Positions 46,016 to 55,402 of a DNA stretch of 64,000 nucleotides are shown piece by piece. The position numbers were made by a program, and so were the translations under genes. Below the pieces are notes generated by a model that saw only the letters and a list, made by a program, of their open reading frames with translations, did no database searches and had not been told where the DNA came from. The stretch is taken from assembly GCF_030129945.1 (NCBI RefSeq), contig NZ_JARRAF010000006.1, forward strand, positions 62,001-126,000, in the 5' to 3' direction. This DNA comes from Parachitinimonas caeni. Lineage in GTDB: Bacteria; Pseudomonadota; Gammaproteobacteria; Burkholderiales; Chitinimonadaceae. Within the stretch, counting starts at the first letter, position 1. Every line of letters starts with the position of its first letter.

Positions 46016-47307
46016 CAAGCCTGTACTCCCAAGGCACGTAGCAGGCCCCTGGCCTTAGCACGGGTTTCATTCAACTCCCGCTCGGGATCAGAGTCGGCGA
46101 CGATACCCGCCCCTGCACGAAAATACAGCTGTTGCCCACTTTGCATGAAGGTACGAATCAGAATATTCAGATCCATACTGCCATCGTGATTGATGTACCC
46201 CAGACTGCCGGTATAAGCATGCCGCGGCCTGTCCTCCAACTCCCGAATGATCTGCATGGTACGCACCTTGGGACAACCCGTTATGGTGCCACCCGGGAAA
46301 AGGGCTCGGATCACCTCCGCCATATTGGTGCCAGGTCGCACCTGGCAGCTGACCGTAGACTCGATATGGTGGACGAACGCATAGGTCGTGACATCCATCA
46401 AAGCATCCACTTTGACCGTGCCAGGCGTCGCCAACCGGCCCAGATCGTTGCGCTCCAGATCAATCAACATGATGTGCTCGGCTCGCTCTTTACTGGAAGC
46501 CAGCAAGCGCTGTTTCTGCCGCTCATCCTCCAAAGGGTCGGCATGCCGTGGGTGTGTTCCTGCAATGGGACGCGTCTCCGCCAGCCCGTTGGTATCGATT
46601 CTTACAAGACGCTCAGGTGAAGAGCTGACAATCTGCTGTCCACCTAGGTCAACATAAGCGGAAAAAGGCGCCGGATTGGCCTGACGCAAACGTCCGTAAA
46701 GGTCGAAGGCACTAATCTCGCTACCGAGCGTGGCATCCCAACCGCGCGATAGGTTCACCTGAAACACATCGCCTTCACGGATGTACTGCTTGCATCGCGA
46801 CACGCCGGTCAGAAAACGCTCAGGGGTGTCTTCAGATAATGCCTGCAAGGTAATCGGCTGCGGCTGAAAGGGTTGGTGATTCAGCTTGGTCTTGAGTAGC
46901 GCAAGTAGCTCGGGGGTTTCGGCGATCAAGTGGGCCGTACAATCCGCTCGGTTAACCAAGATAGCCGCTGGAATCCTCGCCAACAAAGCCAGTGGAAAGT
47001 CTGCTTCAGAACGGGCAACCACCGAGGGCTCCAGCTGCTCCAGCCACTCATACCCCAAGTACACAAACCAACCGCCACGAAACGGCAAGGTTTGTTGCTT
47101 GCAGTCTGGTTGAACGCGGATATTTTCCAAAGTCTGCGTCAACCGAGACGCAGATTGCCGGTCAAAGATCTCCATAGACGCGGGCAAGGCAAACAGAATG
47201 TCCCACCCCGTTTCCCCTGAAGACTGTAAAAGATAGGGAAAATTGGCGGGAGAGCCTGCCGCCAAAGACAGCAAGTCAGGAACAAAAGTAAGAGATTCGG
47301 TATGCAT
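46015..47307 (-). CDS. pabB: Aminodeoxychorismate synthase component I (chorismate-binding)
   Basis: A 430-residue chorismate-utilising enzyme in the TrpE/PabB/MenF family. Conserved blocks: VFQVNLSRGW, FSAYVDLGGQQIVSSSPERL, SKERAEHIMLIDLERNDLGR and FPGGTITGCPKVRTMQII. Its length and the coupling with pabC favour PabB over TrpE. The residue before GT in TRPIAGTHPR is alanine where E. coli PabB has the catalytic lysine (PIKGT); many TrpE proteins and some PabB have alanine here. The amidotransferase subunit PabA is not in this window. The start is ATG 47307; no strong ribosome site is visible upstream. Confidence 0.85.
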   Translation of the reverse strand: MHTESLTFVPDLLSLAAGSPANFPYLLQSSGETGWDILFALPASMEIFDRQSASRLTQTLENIRVQPDCKQQTLPFRGGWFVYLGYEWLEQLEPSVVARSEADFPLALLARIPAAILVNRADCTAHLIAETPELLALLKTKLNHQPFQPQPITLQALSEDTPERFLTGVSRCKQYIREGDVFQVNLSRGWDATLGSEISAFDLYGRLRQANPAPFSAYVDLGGQQIVSSSPERLVRIDTNGLAETRPIAGTHPRHADPLEDERQKQRLLASSKERAEHIMLIDLERNDLGRLATPGTVKVDALMDVTTYAFVHHIESTVSCQVRPGTNMAEVIRALFPGGTITGCPKVRTMQIIRELEDRPRHAYTGSLGYINHDGSMDLNILIRTFMQSGQQLYFRAGAGIVADSDPERELNETRAKARGLLRALGVQA

Positions 47308-47380
47308 ATGTGAATTGTAACGCGAGCCACTGCAAAGTTTGGCGTTTGCATGGCAGGTCGCTCTCGACCCGCAGGACGAA

Positions 47381-47410
47381 AAAAAACCGCCACACCCGTG
47401 GCGGTTTGTT
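47381..47410 (-). terminator. Terminator of the fatty-acid cluster
   Basis: On the minus strand AACCGCCAC pairs with GTGGCGGTT around GGGT and is followed by an unbroken run of T (eight A on the plus strand). It stops transcription after fabF and insulates pabB. Confidence 0.88.
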
Positions 47411-47424
47411 CTATTCGGATAAGG

Positions 47425-48663
47425 TCAAATACGCCGGAACACCAAAGTACCGTTGGTGCCACCAAAACCAAAAGAATTTGAAATCGCTACATCAATCTTC
47501 ATGCTGCGCGCCTCATTGGCGACGTAATCCAGGTCACAGGTTGGGTCTGGTTCGTGCAGATTGATCGTTGGTGGCGACACTTGATGGTGTATAGCCAACG
47601 CGGAATACACCGCCTCCACCCCCCCAGCGCCGCCCAGCAAATGCCCCACCATAGATTTGGTGGAGTTCACCGCCAACCGCTTGGCGTGGTCACCAAAACA
47701 ACGCTTGATGGCAATTGTCTCAGCCGTATCCCCTAGCGGTGTGGAGGTGCCGTGGGCATTTACATAATCGATCTGATCTGGGTTCAACCTGGCATCGCGT
47801 AGAGCATTTTCCATGCCACGCGCCGCACCCTCTCCATCTTCACAAGGCGCAGTCATGTGATGCGCATCCGAACTCATGCCGAAGCCCACGAGTTCCGCAT
47901 AAATGGTGGCGCCACGCCGCTTAGCCTGCTCGTACTCCTCAAGAACCAGCACACCTGCCCCCTCTCCCATGACGAAACCGTCGCGGCCAGCATCCCAAGG
48001 GCGCGAAGCGGTCGCCGGATCATCATTACGGGTGGAGAGCGCACGAGCTGCGGCAAAACCAGCTATCCCCAATCGGGTAATTGCCGACTCCGCTCCACCC
48101 GCCACCATCACATCGGCATCGCCATAGGCGATGATACGTGCCGCATCGCCTATGCAATGTGCGCCGGTCGTACATGCTGACACGATACCGTAGCTCGGGC
48201 CTTTGAAACCCTTCATGATCGAAAGGTGGCCAGCGACCATGTTGATGATCGAACCAGGAATGAAAAACGGGGTTACCTTGCGAGGTCCCTGATCACGCAG
48301 CACGCCATCGGTATCCTCAATCAGACCGAGGCCACCGATGCCCGACCCAATATTCACCCCGATGCGGGTCGGGTCGTAGCCTGCGGCATCCAGTCCCGCA
48401 TCCGCTACCGCCTGCAGGCCCGCAGCAATGCCGTAATGCATAAAGAGATCCATGCGGCGAGCATCTTTCGCCGTCATGTATTGTGATACATCAAAGCCCT
48501 TGACCTCGGCCGCCACCTGGCAGGCAAGATCACTGGCATCGAAACGGGTAATTCTGGTTACGCCAGATTGGCCAGCAAGAAGATTCTTCCAGCCGGTGGC
48601 GACATCGTTGCCAATTGGGGAAATCAAGCCCAGGCCGGTAACGACGACTCTGCGTTTGGACAC
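47425..48663 (-). CDS. fabF: 3-oxoacyl-ACP synthase II
   Basis: A 412-residue KASII elongating fatty acids. The Cys-His-His triad is in [30 protein letters not shown] and [14 protein letters not shown] choose GTG 48663 ([18 protein letters not shown]): GGAG lies six bases before it. The ATG at 48675 lacks a site, and 412 residues agrees with the usual FabF length. It is last in the cluster, 175 bases downstream of acpP, with a large hairpin in the gap. Confidence 0.96.
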   Translation of the reverse strand: MSKRRVVVTGLGLISPIGNDVATGWKNLLAGQSGVTRITRFDASDLACQVAAEVKGFDVSQYMTAKDARRMDLFMHYGIAAGLQAVADAGLDAAGYDPTRIGVNIGSGIGGLGLIEDTDGVLRDQGPRKVTPFFIPGSIINMVAGHLSIMKGFKGPSYGIVSACTTGAHCIGDAARIIAYGDADVMVAGGAESAITRLGIAGFAAARALSTRNDDPATASRPWDAGRDGFVMGEGAGVLVLEEYEQAKRRGATIYAELVGFGMSSDAHHMTAPCEDGEGAARGMENALRDARLNPDQIDYVNAHGTSTPLGDTAETIAIKRCFGDHAKRLAVNSTKSMVGHLLGGAGGVEAVYSALAIHHQVSPPTINLHEPDPTCDLDYVANEARSMKIDVAISNSFGFGGTNGTLVFRRI

Positions 48664-48734
48664 AATGGTCTCCATAGCAATTGATAGGCCACATGCGGTG
48701 TAATTCGCCACATACAGCGGGTGCAAATGTAACA

Positions 48735-48832
48735 AGACCTCTGAAACACATGCCGGAGAAACCAGCACGGTGCGTCAGAGGTCTCGCGGCAAACCGGTAA
48801 GTAAACCTGCTGCCACCAAAGTGGCAAGCATT
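48735..48832 (-). promoter_or_regulatory. Hairpins in the acpP-fabF gap
   Basis: AGACCTCTGA (48735-48744) and TCAGAGGTCT (48775-48784) form a perfect ten-base inverted repeat with a 30-base loop. Closer to acpP, TGCCAC-CAAA-GTGGCA forms a second stem (about 48812-48827). No long T-run follows either on the minus strand. They may stabilise the abundant acpP transcript 3' end or partially terminate it. Confidence 0.5.
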
Positions 48833-48837
48833 CAAAC

Positions 48838-49077
48838 TTACTTGTTGACGTGAGCAGTCACGTAGTCAATTGCCTGCTGAACAGTCGTGATCTTCTCTGC
48901 TTCTTCGTCAGGAATCTCGCACTCGAACTCTTCCTCCAGTGCCATTACGAGCTCAACGGTGTCAAGCGAATCAGCACCCAAGTCTTCAACAAAAGAAGAC
49001 TCGTTCTTGATGTCTGCTTCGTTTACGCCCAGTTGCTCAGCAACGATCTTCTTAACGCGCTGTTCGATGTTTTCCAT
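48838..49077 (-). CDS. acpP: Acyl carrier protein
   Basis: A 79-residue ACP, nearly identical in pattern to E. coli AcpP. The phosphopantetheine serine is in [17 protein letters not shown]. It is acidic and helical. It carries the acyl chain between the Fab enzymes encoded on both sides. It lies between fabG and fabF. Confidence 0.98.
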   Translation of the reverse strand: MENIEQRVKKIVAEQLGVNEADIKNESSFVEDLGADSLDTVELVMALEEEFECEIPDEEAEKITTVQQAIDYVTAHVNK

Positions 49078-49177
49078 TCTGACCCAAACCTTTCGTTATG
49101 GATTGCCAAAAACCGACGGCATTCTAACAAAAATAAGCTGCGGCGCGAACCGCAACCACAAAAACTTAAATAACAAA

Positions 49178-49915
49178 TTAATTCATGTACATACCGCCAT
49201 TTACATGCAAAGTCGTGCCTGTAATATACGCAGCACGTTTACTTGCAAGAAAAGCGACAGCATCGGCAATCTCCTGTGGAGAGCCCAATCTTTCCAAAGC
49301 AATCTGCCCAATTAATTTGGCGCGATATTCCTCCGGTAGATTACGCGTCATATCTGTATCGATAAAACCGGGCGCAACACAATTGACCGTAATTCCTCTG
49401 CTGCCAACTTCCCGCGCCAAAGAGCGCGTAAACCCCATAATACCGGCCTTTGCCGCAGCATAATTCGTCTGCCCTGCAGAACCTGCACTACCGACTACCG
49501 ATGCAACACTAATTATCCGGCCTTGCCTTGCCTTCATCATTCCACGCAAAACCGCTTTTGATAAACGGTAAACGGAACGCAAATTTGTGTCCATTACCGC
49601 ATCCCAATCTTCCTCTTTCATGCGCATCAGTAATTGATCACGAGCAATCCCGGCATTGTTGACCAAAATACCGATATCACCATGCTTAGTGGTAATCGTA
49701 TTCAAAGCACTTTCGATTTCTTCAGGCTTGTTTACATCAAGCGCCATACCCACACCACCGAACTCGGCCAAGTAAGTCGAAATCGCATCCGCGCCAGCTG
49801 AAGATGTCGCCGTCCCAACGACAATAGCTCCTTGCCTGGCCAGCTCTTTAGCCACCGCTTCACCAATACCGCGTGAGGCGCCGGTCACCAGCGCTACCAT
49901 TCCTTGCAAATCCAT
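49178..49915 (-). CDS. fabG: 3-oxoacyl-ACP reductase
   Basis: A 245-residue short-chain dehydrogenase. The cofactor loop is VTGASRGIGEAVA, the catalytic tetrad is in NNAGI, SVASVVGSAG and NYAAAKAG (Y-x-x-x-K). It reduces 3-oxoacyl-ACP with NADPH. ATG 49915 has AAGGAG five bases upstream. Note that the sequence is more AT-rich than the flagellar genes, as for the rest of the fab cluster. Confidence 0.97.
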   Translation of the reverse strand: MDLQGMVALVTGASRGIGEAVAKELARQGAIVVGTATSSAGADAISTYLAEFGGVGMALDVNKPEEIESALNTITTKHGDIGILVNNAGIARDQLLMRMKEEDWDAVMDTNLRSVYRLSKAVLRGMMKARQGRIISVASVVGSAGSAGQTNYAAAKAGIMGFTRSLAREVGSRGITVNCVAPGFIDTDMTRNLPEEYRAKLIGQIALERLGSPQEIADAVAFLASKRAAYITGTTLHVNGGMYMN

Positions 49916-49989
49916 GCAGACTCCTTTATTGAGTACCATCCATGACCCACACACCGAGGCGGCCACAGCATTGCGGATGTCTCAGCATC

Positions 49990-50922
49990 TCATGCCGAAA
50001 TTTTCTGTCCAAACACCTCAAAACTTCCGAGCTCCGTCAAAGCCGACCCAGCAAGCGCGGGGTCAATTCGCTTGGCTAGCGACGCCAGCACTTTGCCGGG
50101 GCCGCACTCCGCCATCTGTGTAATCCCCATTGCAGCAACCGCTTGCATCGTCTCGACCCAACGAACAGGGGAATACAGCTGGCGAACCAAGGCATCTTTG
50201 ATCGCTTCAGGATCGGTCACGCTGATCACATCTGCATTGTGCAGAACTGGTATGACAGGACTCAATACAGTCACGTTGGCTAATTTCTCGGCAAGTCGCG
50301 CCGCAGCAGGGCGCATCAACTCGCAGTGCGATGGCACGGAAACAGGTAGGAGAATGGCTCGTTTAGCCCCGCGTTCTTTACAAAGCTCAATACCGCGCTC
50401 CACTGCGGCTTTGTCACCTGCAATAACAACCTGACCAGGGGAATTGAAATTCACAGCCTGCAACACTTCACCCTTGGCAGCGTCCCGGCAGGTTTCGATC
50501 AGCAGCGCATCATCCATCCCAAGCACGGCAGCCATGGCACCCAGCCCCTCCGGTACAGCTTCCTGCATTGCCACGGCACGCAAACGGACTAGCTCGACAG
50601 CGTCCGTAAATGTAATGGCTCCCGCAGCAACCAAAGCAGAATACTCTCCCAGACTATGTCCTGCCATGACCGTTGGCTTGGCTCCCCCAGCTTCCAGCCA
50701 GGCCCGGTAAACTGCCACACCAGCGGTCAACATGATGGGCTGAGTGTTAACCGTTGCCCCCAATGCGGCATCTGGACCTTCTTCCGTCATCTTCCACAGA
50801 TCAATGTTCAGGACATCTGAAGCTTCAGTAAAGGTCTGACGGACAATAGTGCTTTGCTCAAAGCCCTTCATCATGCCAATCGACTGAGACCCCTGACCAG
50901 GAAATACAAAAGCAAATTTCAT
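49990..50922 (-). CDS. fabD: Malonyl-CoA:ACP transacylase
   Basis: A 310-residue transacylase. FVFPGQGSQSIGM opens the protein, the nucleophilic serine is in MAGHSLGEYSAL, and the catalytic histidine is in VSVPSHCELM. It loads malonate onto ACP. ATG 50922 follows GGAGATGTA. A longer frame to 50970 has no homology. Confidence 0.96.
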   Translation of the reverse strand: MKFAFVFPGQGSQSIGMMKGFEQSTIVRQTFTEASDVLNIDLWKMTEEGPDAALGATVNTQPIMLTAGVAVYRAWLEAGGAKPTVMAGHSLGEYSALVAAGAITFTDAVELVRLRAVAMQEAVPEGLGAMAAVLGMDDALLIETCRDAAKGEVLQAVNFNSPGQVVIAGDKAAVERGIELCKERGAKRAILLPVSVPSHCELMRPAAARLAEKLANVTVLSPVIPVLHNADVISVTDPEAIKDALVRQLYSPVRWVETMQAVAAMGITQMAECGPGKVLASLAKRIDPALAGSALTELGSFEVFGQKISA

Positions 50923-51027
50923 TACATCTCCATTTTCACGAGCGATCATAGAAATCAGCTCACACTGCATGATAAAAACAGGCAGTTCTGCTGATTATTC
51001 TCGCCAGGAACTTGAACGCGCCTTTAA

Positions 51028-51984
51028 TTACCACCGAAGCAATACAGCACCCCAGGTGAACCCGCCACCAATTCCTTCCAGCAAGATGAGATCACCGGAG
51101 GAAAACTTTCCTTGTTCGGCAGCGCTATCAAGGGCCAACGGAATGGAAGCAGCCGATGTATTGCCATGCTTGTCTACTGTGACAACCACGCGTTCCATAT
51201 CCAGCCCGAGGTGCTTTGCGGTAGATTCGATAATACGGATATTGGCTTGATGTGGAACCAGCCACTGCAAATGACTTTGAGTCAAACCAGCAAGCTCCAG
51301 TGTCTCGGTCGCGAGATCGGCAAGTGCTTTGACCGCAAATTTGAATACTGCGGAGCCTTCCATCTTTAAAAACGGATGCCCGACAATTTGGCCATTCGAG
51401 ATATAGCCGGGTGTAGTAAGAATATTTCGGTAGCGACCGTCCGCCTTTAACCGAGTCTGGATGATTCCTGGCTCAGGTGAACGCTTCAATATTACAGCGC
51501 CAGCGCCATCCCCAAACAGGACGCAGGTACTTCGATCCTGCCAGTCAAGAATTCTGGAAAACACCTCCGCACCGATTACCAGTGCACACTTCGCTCCTCC
51601 GGCCCGCAAAAATTGATCTGCGGTTGCCAAGGCATATACAAATCCAGCACAAACCGCTTGCAAATCAAACGCCGGAAAACCGTGCAAACCAAGCTTGTCC
51701 TGCACAATACAAGCTGTAGAGGGAAAAATGACGTCGGGGGTACTTGTCGCAACGATCAGCAGGTCAATCTCTTCCGGCGCGATCCCCGACTTGGCAATGG
51801 CAGCCTTGGCAGCCGCTACAGCTAAGTCGCTGGTTGTCTCATGATCACCAGCAATCCTTCGCTCGCGAATACCGGTCCTCGCAACAATCCATTGATCGTT
51901 GGTTCGGACTTTGCTCTCAAGTTCGGCATTGGTTACCACTCTTGCGGGCAAATAACTACCAGTGCCGATGATGCGCGAATACAT
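51028..51984 (-). CDS. fabH: 3-oxoacyl-ACP synthase III
   Basis: A 318-residue KASIII that starts fatty-acid synthesis from acetyl-CoA and malonyl-ACP. The Cys-His-Asn triad is in [25 protein letters not shown] and [15 protein letters not shown]. The start ([19 protein letters not shown]) is typical; AAGGAG is ten bases upstream. A short palindrome (GGTGCA-T-TGCACC) lies 30 bases upstream in the plsX-fabH gap. Confidence 0.97.
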   Translation of the reverse strand: MYSRIIGTGSYLPARVVTNAELESKVRTNDQWIVARTGIRERRIAGDHETTSDLAVAAAKAAIAKSGIAPEEIDLLIVATSTPDVIFPSTACIVQDKLGLHGFPAFDLQAVCAGFVYALATADQFLRAGGAKCALVIGAEVFSRILDWQDRSTCVLFGDGAGAVILKRSPEPGIIQTRLKADGRYRNILTTPGYISNGQIVGHPFLKMEGSAVFKFAVKALADLATETLELAGLTQSHLQWLVPHQANIRIIESTAKHLGLDMERVVVTVDKHGNTSAASIPLALDSAAEQGKFSSGDLILLEGIGGGFTWGAVLLRW

Positions 51985-52013
51985 CACGGCATTGCTCCTT
52001 GGGTTGGGTGGAT

Positions 52014-52026
52014 GGTGCATTGCACC
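52014..52026. repeat. Palindrome GGTGCA-N-TGCACC, copy 1
   Basis: A perfect palindrome with a one-base spacer, preceded by AT, in the plsX-fabH gap. The same sequence with a different centre base occurs at 60235-60247 upstream of the TonB-receptor gene. It may be an operator half of a regulon or chance. Confidence 0.35.
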
Positions 52027-52102
52027 TTATATATCGGGCGCCCTCATCTAGCGGGGCGCCTCGTTGCCTTTACAGTCTAAAGCTGATTGGGCAAATTCAC
52101 GA

Positions 52103-53143
52103 CTACTGTGGTTCTACTGATTTTTCCTGCGGTGTAGGTACAACCGCATTAGCCATCATGTCACTGATTTTATGCAACACGCCGGACTTCGCCTCTTCAG
52201 CGGCCTGCTCAAGCGCATAATAAAACGCCAGTTCATCCGCACCGCCGTGGCTCTTTACTACAATTCCCCTCAAGCCTAACAAGCTCGCCCCGTTATATCG
52301 CCTAGGATCCACCCGGTGCTTGAGGCTGGATAACACTGGGTAAGCAACTAATGCCAAGAGCTTACGCCACCAGCTCTTCGTAAATTCTTCTTTCAGGAAC
52401 TGTCCCAGCATCTTTGCAATACCTTCAGATGCCTTCAGTGCAATGTTGCCCATGAATCCATCGCAAACAACGACATCTACAACACCACGATAGATATCGT
52501 TACCCTCGACATTACCGTGGAAATTAAGCTGGCTATTTCGAAGCAGGTCTGCCGTTTGCTTTACAACATCATTGCCCTTGATCTCTTCGGATCCAATATT
52601 CAGCAAACCAACACTTGGATTGGGCTGATGATTCAAAGCTGATACCAGCGTCGCCCCCATAATGCCGAACTGGAGAAGCTGCTGAGGAGTGCAATCAACA
52701 TTCGCCCCCAAATCCAATACACAGGTACTACCACGCATTGATGGTAGAAGTTTGGCAATAGCAGGACGCTCAATGCCAGGAAGCGTTTTAAGCACAAAAC
52801 GCGCAGTGGCCATCAATGCACCCGTGTTGCCAGCTGATACGCAGGCGTGCGCTTCCCCGGTTTTCACCAAATTAATGGCAACCCGCATAGAAGAATCTTT
52901 TTTGTTCTTTAGCGCAGACTGGGGGGATTCATCCATCATCACAACTTCTGTTGCATGATGAATTCTTAGGCGAGGACCAGTTACGGCATGTCGTGCACGC
53001 AACTCGGCTTCAAGGGCATCTTTCAAACCAACTAGAACTACATTGGCCTCTGGATGAGCTTTGAGAAACTTCAAGACTGCGGGGACGGTGACATGAGTAC
53101 CATGATCACCGCCCATCGCATCTACTGCTACTGTGATATCCAC
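52103..53143 (-). CDS. plsX: Phosphate acyltransferase PlsX
   Basis: A 346-residue enzyme making acyl-phosphate from acyl-ACP for phospholipid synthesis. The start region [13 protein letters not shown] is the family signature, and [19 protein letters not shown], with [14 protein letters not shown], matches the fold. GTG 53143 has AGG ten bases upstream; GTG 53152 (three codons longer) is an alternative with AGG too close. It follows rpmF by 46 bases, the standard rpmF-plsX-fabH order. Confidence 0.96.
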   Translation of the reverse strand: MDITVAVDAMGGDHGTHVTVPAVLKFLKAHPEANVVLVGLKDALEAELRARHAVTGPRLRIHHATEVVMMDESPQSALKNKKDSSMRVAINLVKTGEAHACVSAGNTGALMATARFVLKTLPGIERPAIAKLLPSMRGSTCVLDLGANVDCTPQQLLQFGIMGATLVSALNHQPNPSVGLLNIGSEEIKGNDVVKQTADLLRNSQLNFHGNVEGNDIYRGVVDVVVCDGFMGNIALKASEGIAKMLGQFLKEEFTKSWWRKLLALVAYPVLSSLKHRVDPRRYNGASLLGLRGIVVKSHGGADELAFYYALEQAAEEAKSGVLHKISDMMANAVVPTPQEKSVEPQ

Positions 53144-53189
53144 GGCAGACACACCTGCAAAAGATGCCGACTGCCGTGACAGGCGAACA

Positions 53190-53369
53190 TTACTCGCCCT
53201 TCGCCTTAATCACACGACGGCCACGATAAAAGCCATTCGGGCTGATGTGGTGACGCAGGTGGGCCTCACCAGTAACTGGCTCAACAGCCAGGGCGGGAGC
53301 GGTCAAAAAGTCATGCGCACGGTGCATGCCACGCTTGGAAGGGGACTTCTTATTCTGTTGAACAGCCAT
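53190..53369 (-). CDS. rpmF: 50S ribosomal protein L32
   Basis: A 59-residue L32, below the size of the larger genes and easy to miss. The protein reads [20 protein letters not shown] at the start and ends [15 protein letters not shown]. The zinc cysteines found in some L32 proteins are absent, as in the proteobacterial C-minus type. AGGAG sits eight bases before ATG 53369. It lies between yceD and plsX. Confidence 0.97.
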   Translation of the reverse strand: MAVQQNKKSPSKRGMHRAHDFLTAPALAVEPVTGEAHLRHHISPNGFYRGRRVIKAKGE

Positions 53370-53417
53370 GTTTATTACTCCTGCAAGTCTATTAAATACA
53401 TCGAATTCAAAACCAGC

Positions 53418-53446
53418 ATGCCTGAAATGCCAAGCATTTCAGGCAT
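53418..53446 (-). promoter_or_regulatory. Perfect 13-bp hairpin between yceD and rpmF
   Basis: ATGCCTGAAATGC-CAA-GCATTTCAGGCAT forms a 13-base-pair stem with a three-base loop, six bases after the yceD stop and about 50 before rpmF. No T-run follows on the minus strand. It probably acts as a processing or stability site separating yceD from the more highly expressed rpmF. Confidence 0.65.
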
Positions 53447-53451
53447 CAACC

Positions 53452-53976
53452 TTATTCACCGGAAGATTTTAGCTTGAGCTGTGCTAACACGGCGAATGGA
53501 TTCGGCTTGTCGGCCTTCAACTTGACATCCGCATCAGACCGACAGGCAGCATGACTTGGCGAATAGGGAAGAGATAACAGTATTTCATCCTCAATCAACG
53601 CCAAAACCGTGAACTCGCGGTCAAACAGCAATCCATCAAGCTCTTCATCTTCCTGTTCCGCTTCGTCGAGCTTCGACTCGTCAGAAAACAGAGTGAAGCG
53701 CGTCTCAACCTTGATTGGCCAATCTACCGGCTCCAGACAACGCTGACACTGGAGCCAAACTTTCCCAGAGAGCGACAGATCCAGAACAGGTCGCTGTAAA
53801 CGATCCATCGCGCCAGACAAGGAAAATTCGAAAGGCTCTACCTTCTCAACACTATCAGCAACCCGAGGCATATCTACCACGGAAAGCTTGCCGGTAATCT
53901 TGCGACCTTGCCGGGCAAATTCCCCGTTGTCGAAGACGGTTTCGAAGCCGAAACTCGATTTTTGACTTGAGGACAT
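53452..53976 (-). CDS. yceD: YceD family protein (DUF177)
   Basis: A 174-residue protein of the YceD/DUF177 family, which is linked to 23S rRNA accumulation. The conserved cysteine block is VWLQCQRCLEPVDW, followed by an acidic stretch and LIEDEILLSLPYSPSH. The C-terminal KPNPFAVLAQLK is the family end. The start at ATG 53976 lacks a clear ribosome site; a longer frame to 54033 would overlap the maf start region. It is first in the fab cluster and divergent from maf. Confidence 0.92.
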   Translation of the reverse strand: MSSSQKSSFGFETVFDNGEFARQGRKITGKLSVVDMPRVADSVEKVEPFEFSLSGAMDRLQRPVLDLSLSGKVWLQCQRCLEPVDWPIKVETRFTLFSDESKLDEAEQEDEELDGLLFDREFTVLALIEDEILLSLPYSPSHAACRSDADVKLKADKPNPFAVLAQLKLKSSGE

Positions 53977-54045
53977 AGCAATAAGGAAGACGGTAAACGG
54001 TGGATGATATAATTGAAGCCTTTTCCGTGTCAAAGACTTATCCCC

Positions 54046-54642
54046 ATGGTAACCAGCACATCCTCATTGCCGCTCATTTTAGGCTCTACCTCGCCGTTTC
54101 GCCGCGAACTGCTGTCCCGGTTACAGATTCCATTTGAGGTATCGGCACCGAACTGCGACGAAACGCCACTAGCGGAAGAATCTGCAGCAGAAACCGCTTC
54201 GCGTCTTGCTGAGGTGAAGGCTCGCTCGGTTGCAAAACACTATCCTCGAGCGCTCATCATTGGGTCGGATCAGGTAGCGTTACTAGACGGCATCCAGCTC
54301 GGCAAGCCCGGTAATCACGTCAATGCGGTCAAGCAGCTGCAGGCCATGCGCGGACGCACCTTGGTTTTTCACACAGCCCTCTGCTTATATAACAGCGCTC
54401 GCGATACCATTCAGCGTGCCGAGGTGCCCTATCTCGTGAACATGCGAGATTACAGCGACGCTCAAATCGAAGCGTATTTGCAGAAGGAGCAGCCATATCA
54501 ATGTGCCGGTAGTGCAAAGACCGAGGGGCTGGGCGTAGCACTGATCGCACGTATGGAAGGTGAAGATCCAACGGCTCTGATTGGTTTACCACTCATCACA
54601 CTCGTCACCATGCTGCAAAACGAAGGCTTTCCGATTTTATGA
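54046..54642 (+). CDS. Maf/YceF-type nucleotide pyrophosphatase (7-methyl-GTP-type)
   Basis: A 198-residue Maf-superfamily house-cleaning pyrophosphatase. The start [20 protein letters not shown] is typical, with [16 protein letters not shown] giving the catalytic aspartate and the SDQV motif of the YceF subfamily, which acts on m7GTP; the other Maf type has SDT. ATG 54046 is chosen because the longer frame to 54013 lacks homology. The stop overlaps the next start by four bases (ATGA). Confidence 0.93.
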   Translation: MVTSTSSLPLILGSTSPFRRELLSRLQIPFEVSAPNCDETPLAEESAAETASRLAEVKARSVAKHYPRALIIGSDQVALLDGIQLGKPGNHVNAVKQLQAMRGRTLVFHTALCLYNSARDTIQRAEVPYLVNMRDYSDAQIEAYLQKEQPYQCAGSAKTEGLGVALIARMEGEDPTALIGLPLITLVTMLQNEGFPIL

Positions 54643-55358
54643 CCACACTTGGCACTCTCTATCTGGTACCCGCCCCATTGGGAGATTGCGCGTTACCATC
54701 CATGTTGCCGGAAGACGTGCGCTTGATTGCCAATCGCTTGAATCACTGGGTCGTCGAGAACGCAAAAACTGCACGGCGAATCCTCAAAGCCTATGACCCT
54801 GACCGCGTCATCGCAGAGATCGAGATGGCGACACTTAACGAACATACTCAAGAAGCAGAATTGCGCCCTCTGCTAGCCCCGCTTCTCGCAGGGAAGGATG
54901 TCGGCTTGATCTCTGAGGCTGGATGCCCTGGTGTCGCAGACCCCGGTGCCCAGTTAGTGCGACTCGCGCATGAACAGAATATCCGCGTCATTCCACTCGT
55001 TGGCCCGTCATCTATTCTGCTGGCGCTCATGGCATCTGGCGCATCAGGCCAGCGTTTTCGCTTTCACGGTTATTTACCTACCGATGCCCAAACGCGTAGC
55101 AGTCGTCTGAAAGAACTGGAAGGCGACTCCCGACGTCATCAGGAAACTCAACTGTTCATTGAAACCCCTTATCGCAACATGGCCCTGCTGGATGCGCTGC
55201 TGAACACTTGCCGACCCGACACACTGCTCGCCGTAGCCTGCGATTTGACCACACCAACCGAGCAGATCATTTCCAGAACCATTGCCAGCTGGAAAAAGCA
55301 GGAAAAGCCTGAACTCGGAAAAAGGCCAGCTTTATTTCTGATCTATGCCGGGCACTAG
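54639..55358 (+). CDS. RsmI-like SAM-dependent methyltransferase
   Basis: A 239-residue protein in the tetrapyrrole-methylase superfamily, of the RsmI-like group. [20 protein letters not shown] is the family start, [20 protein letters not shown] the substrate/SAM region and [16 protein letters not shown] the second motif. True RsmI 2'-O-methylates C1402 of 16S rRNA with longer proteins (about 280 residues); this shorter type is common next to maf and its substrate is not established. It is coupled to the maf gene. Confidence 0.88.
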   Translation: MTTLGTLYLVPAPLGDCALPSMLPEDVRLIANRLNHWVVENAKTARRILKAYDPDRVIAEIEMATLNEHTQEAELRPLLAPLLAGKDVGLISEAGCPGVADPGAQLVRLAHEQNIRVIPLVGPSSILLALMASGASGQRFRFHGYLPTDAQTRSSRLKELEGDSRRHQETQLFIETPYRNMALLDALLNTCRPDTLLAVACDLTTPTEQIISRTIASWKKQEKPELGKRPALFLIYAGH

Positions 55359-55402
55359 CCCAGCTCGTTTCCAAGCCCCCCACCTCCAGACTATAAGAAG
55401 CC

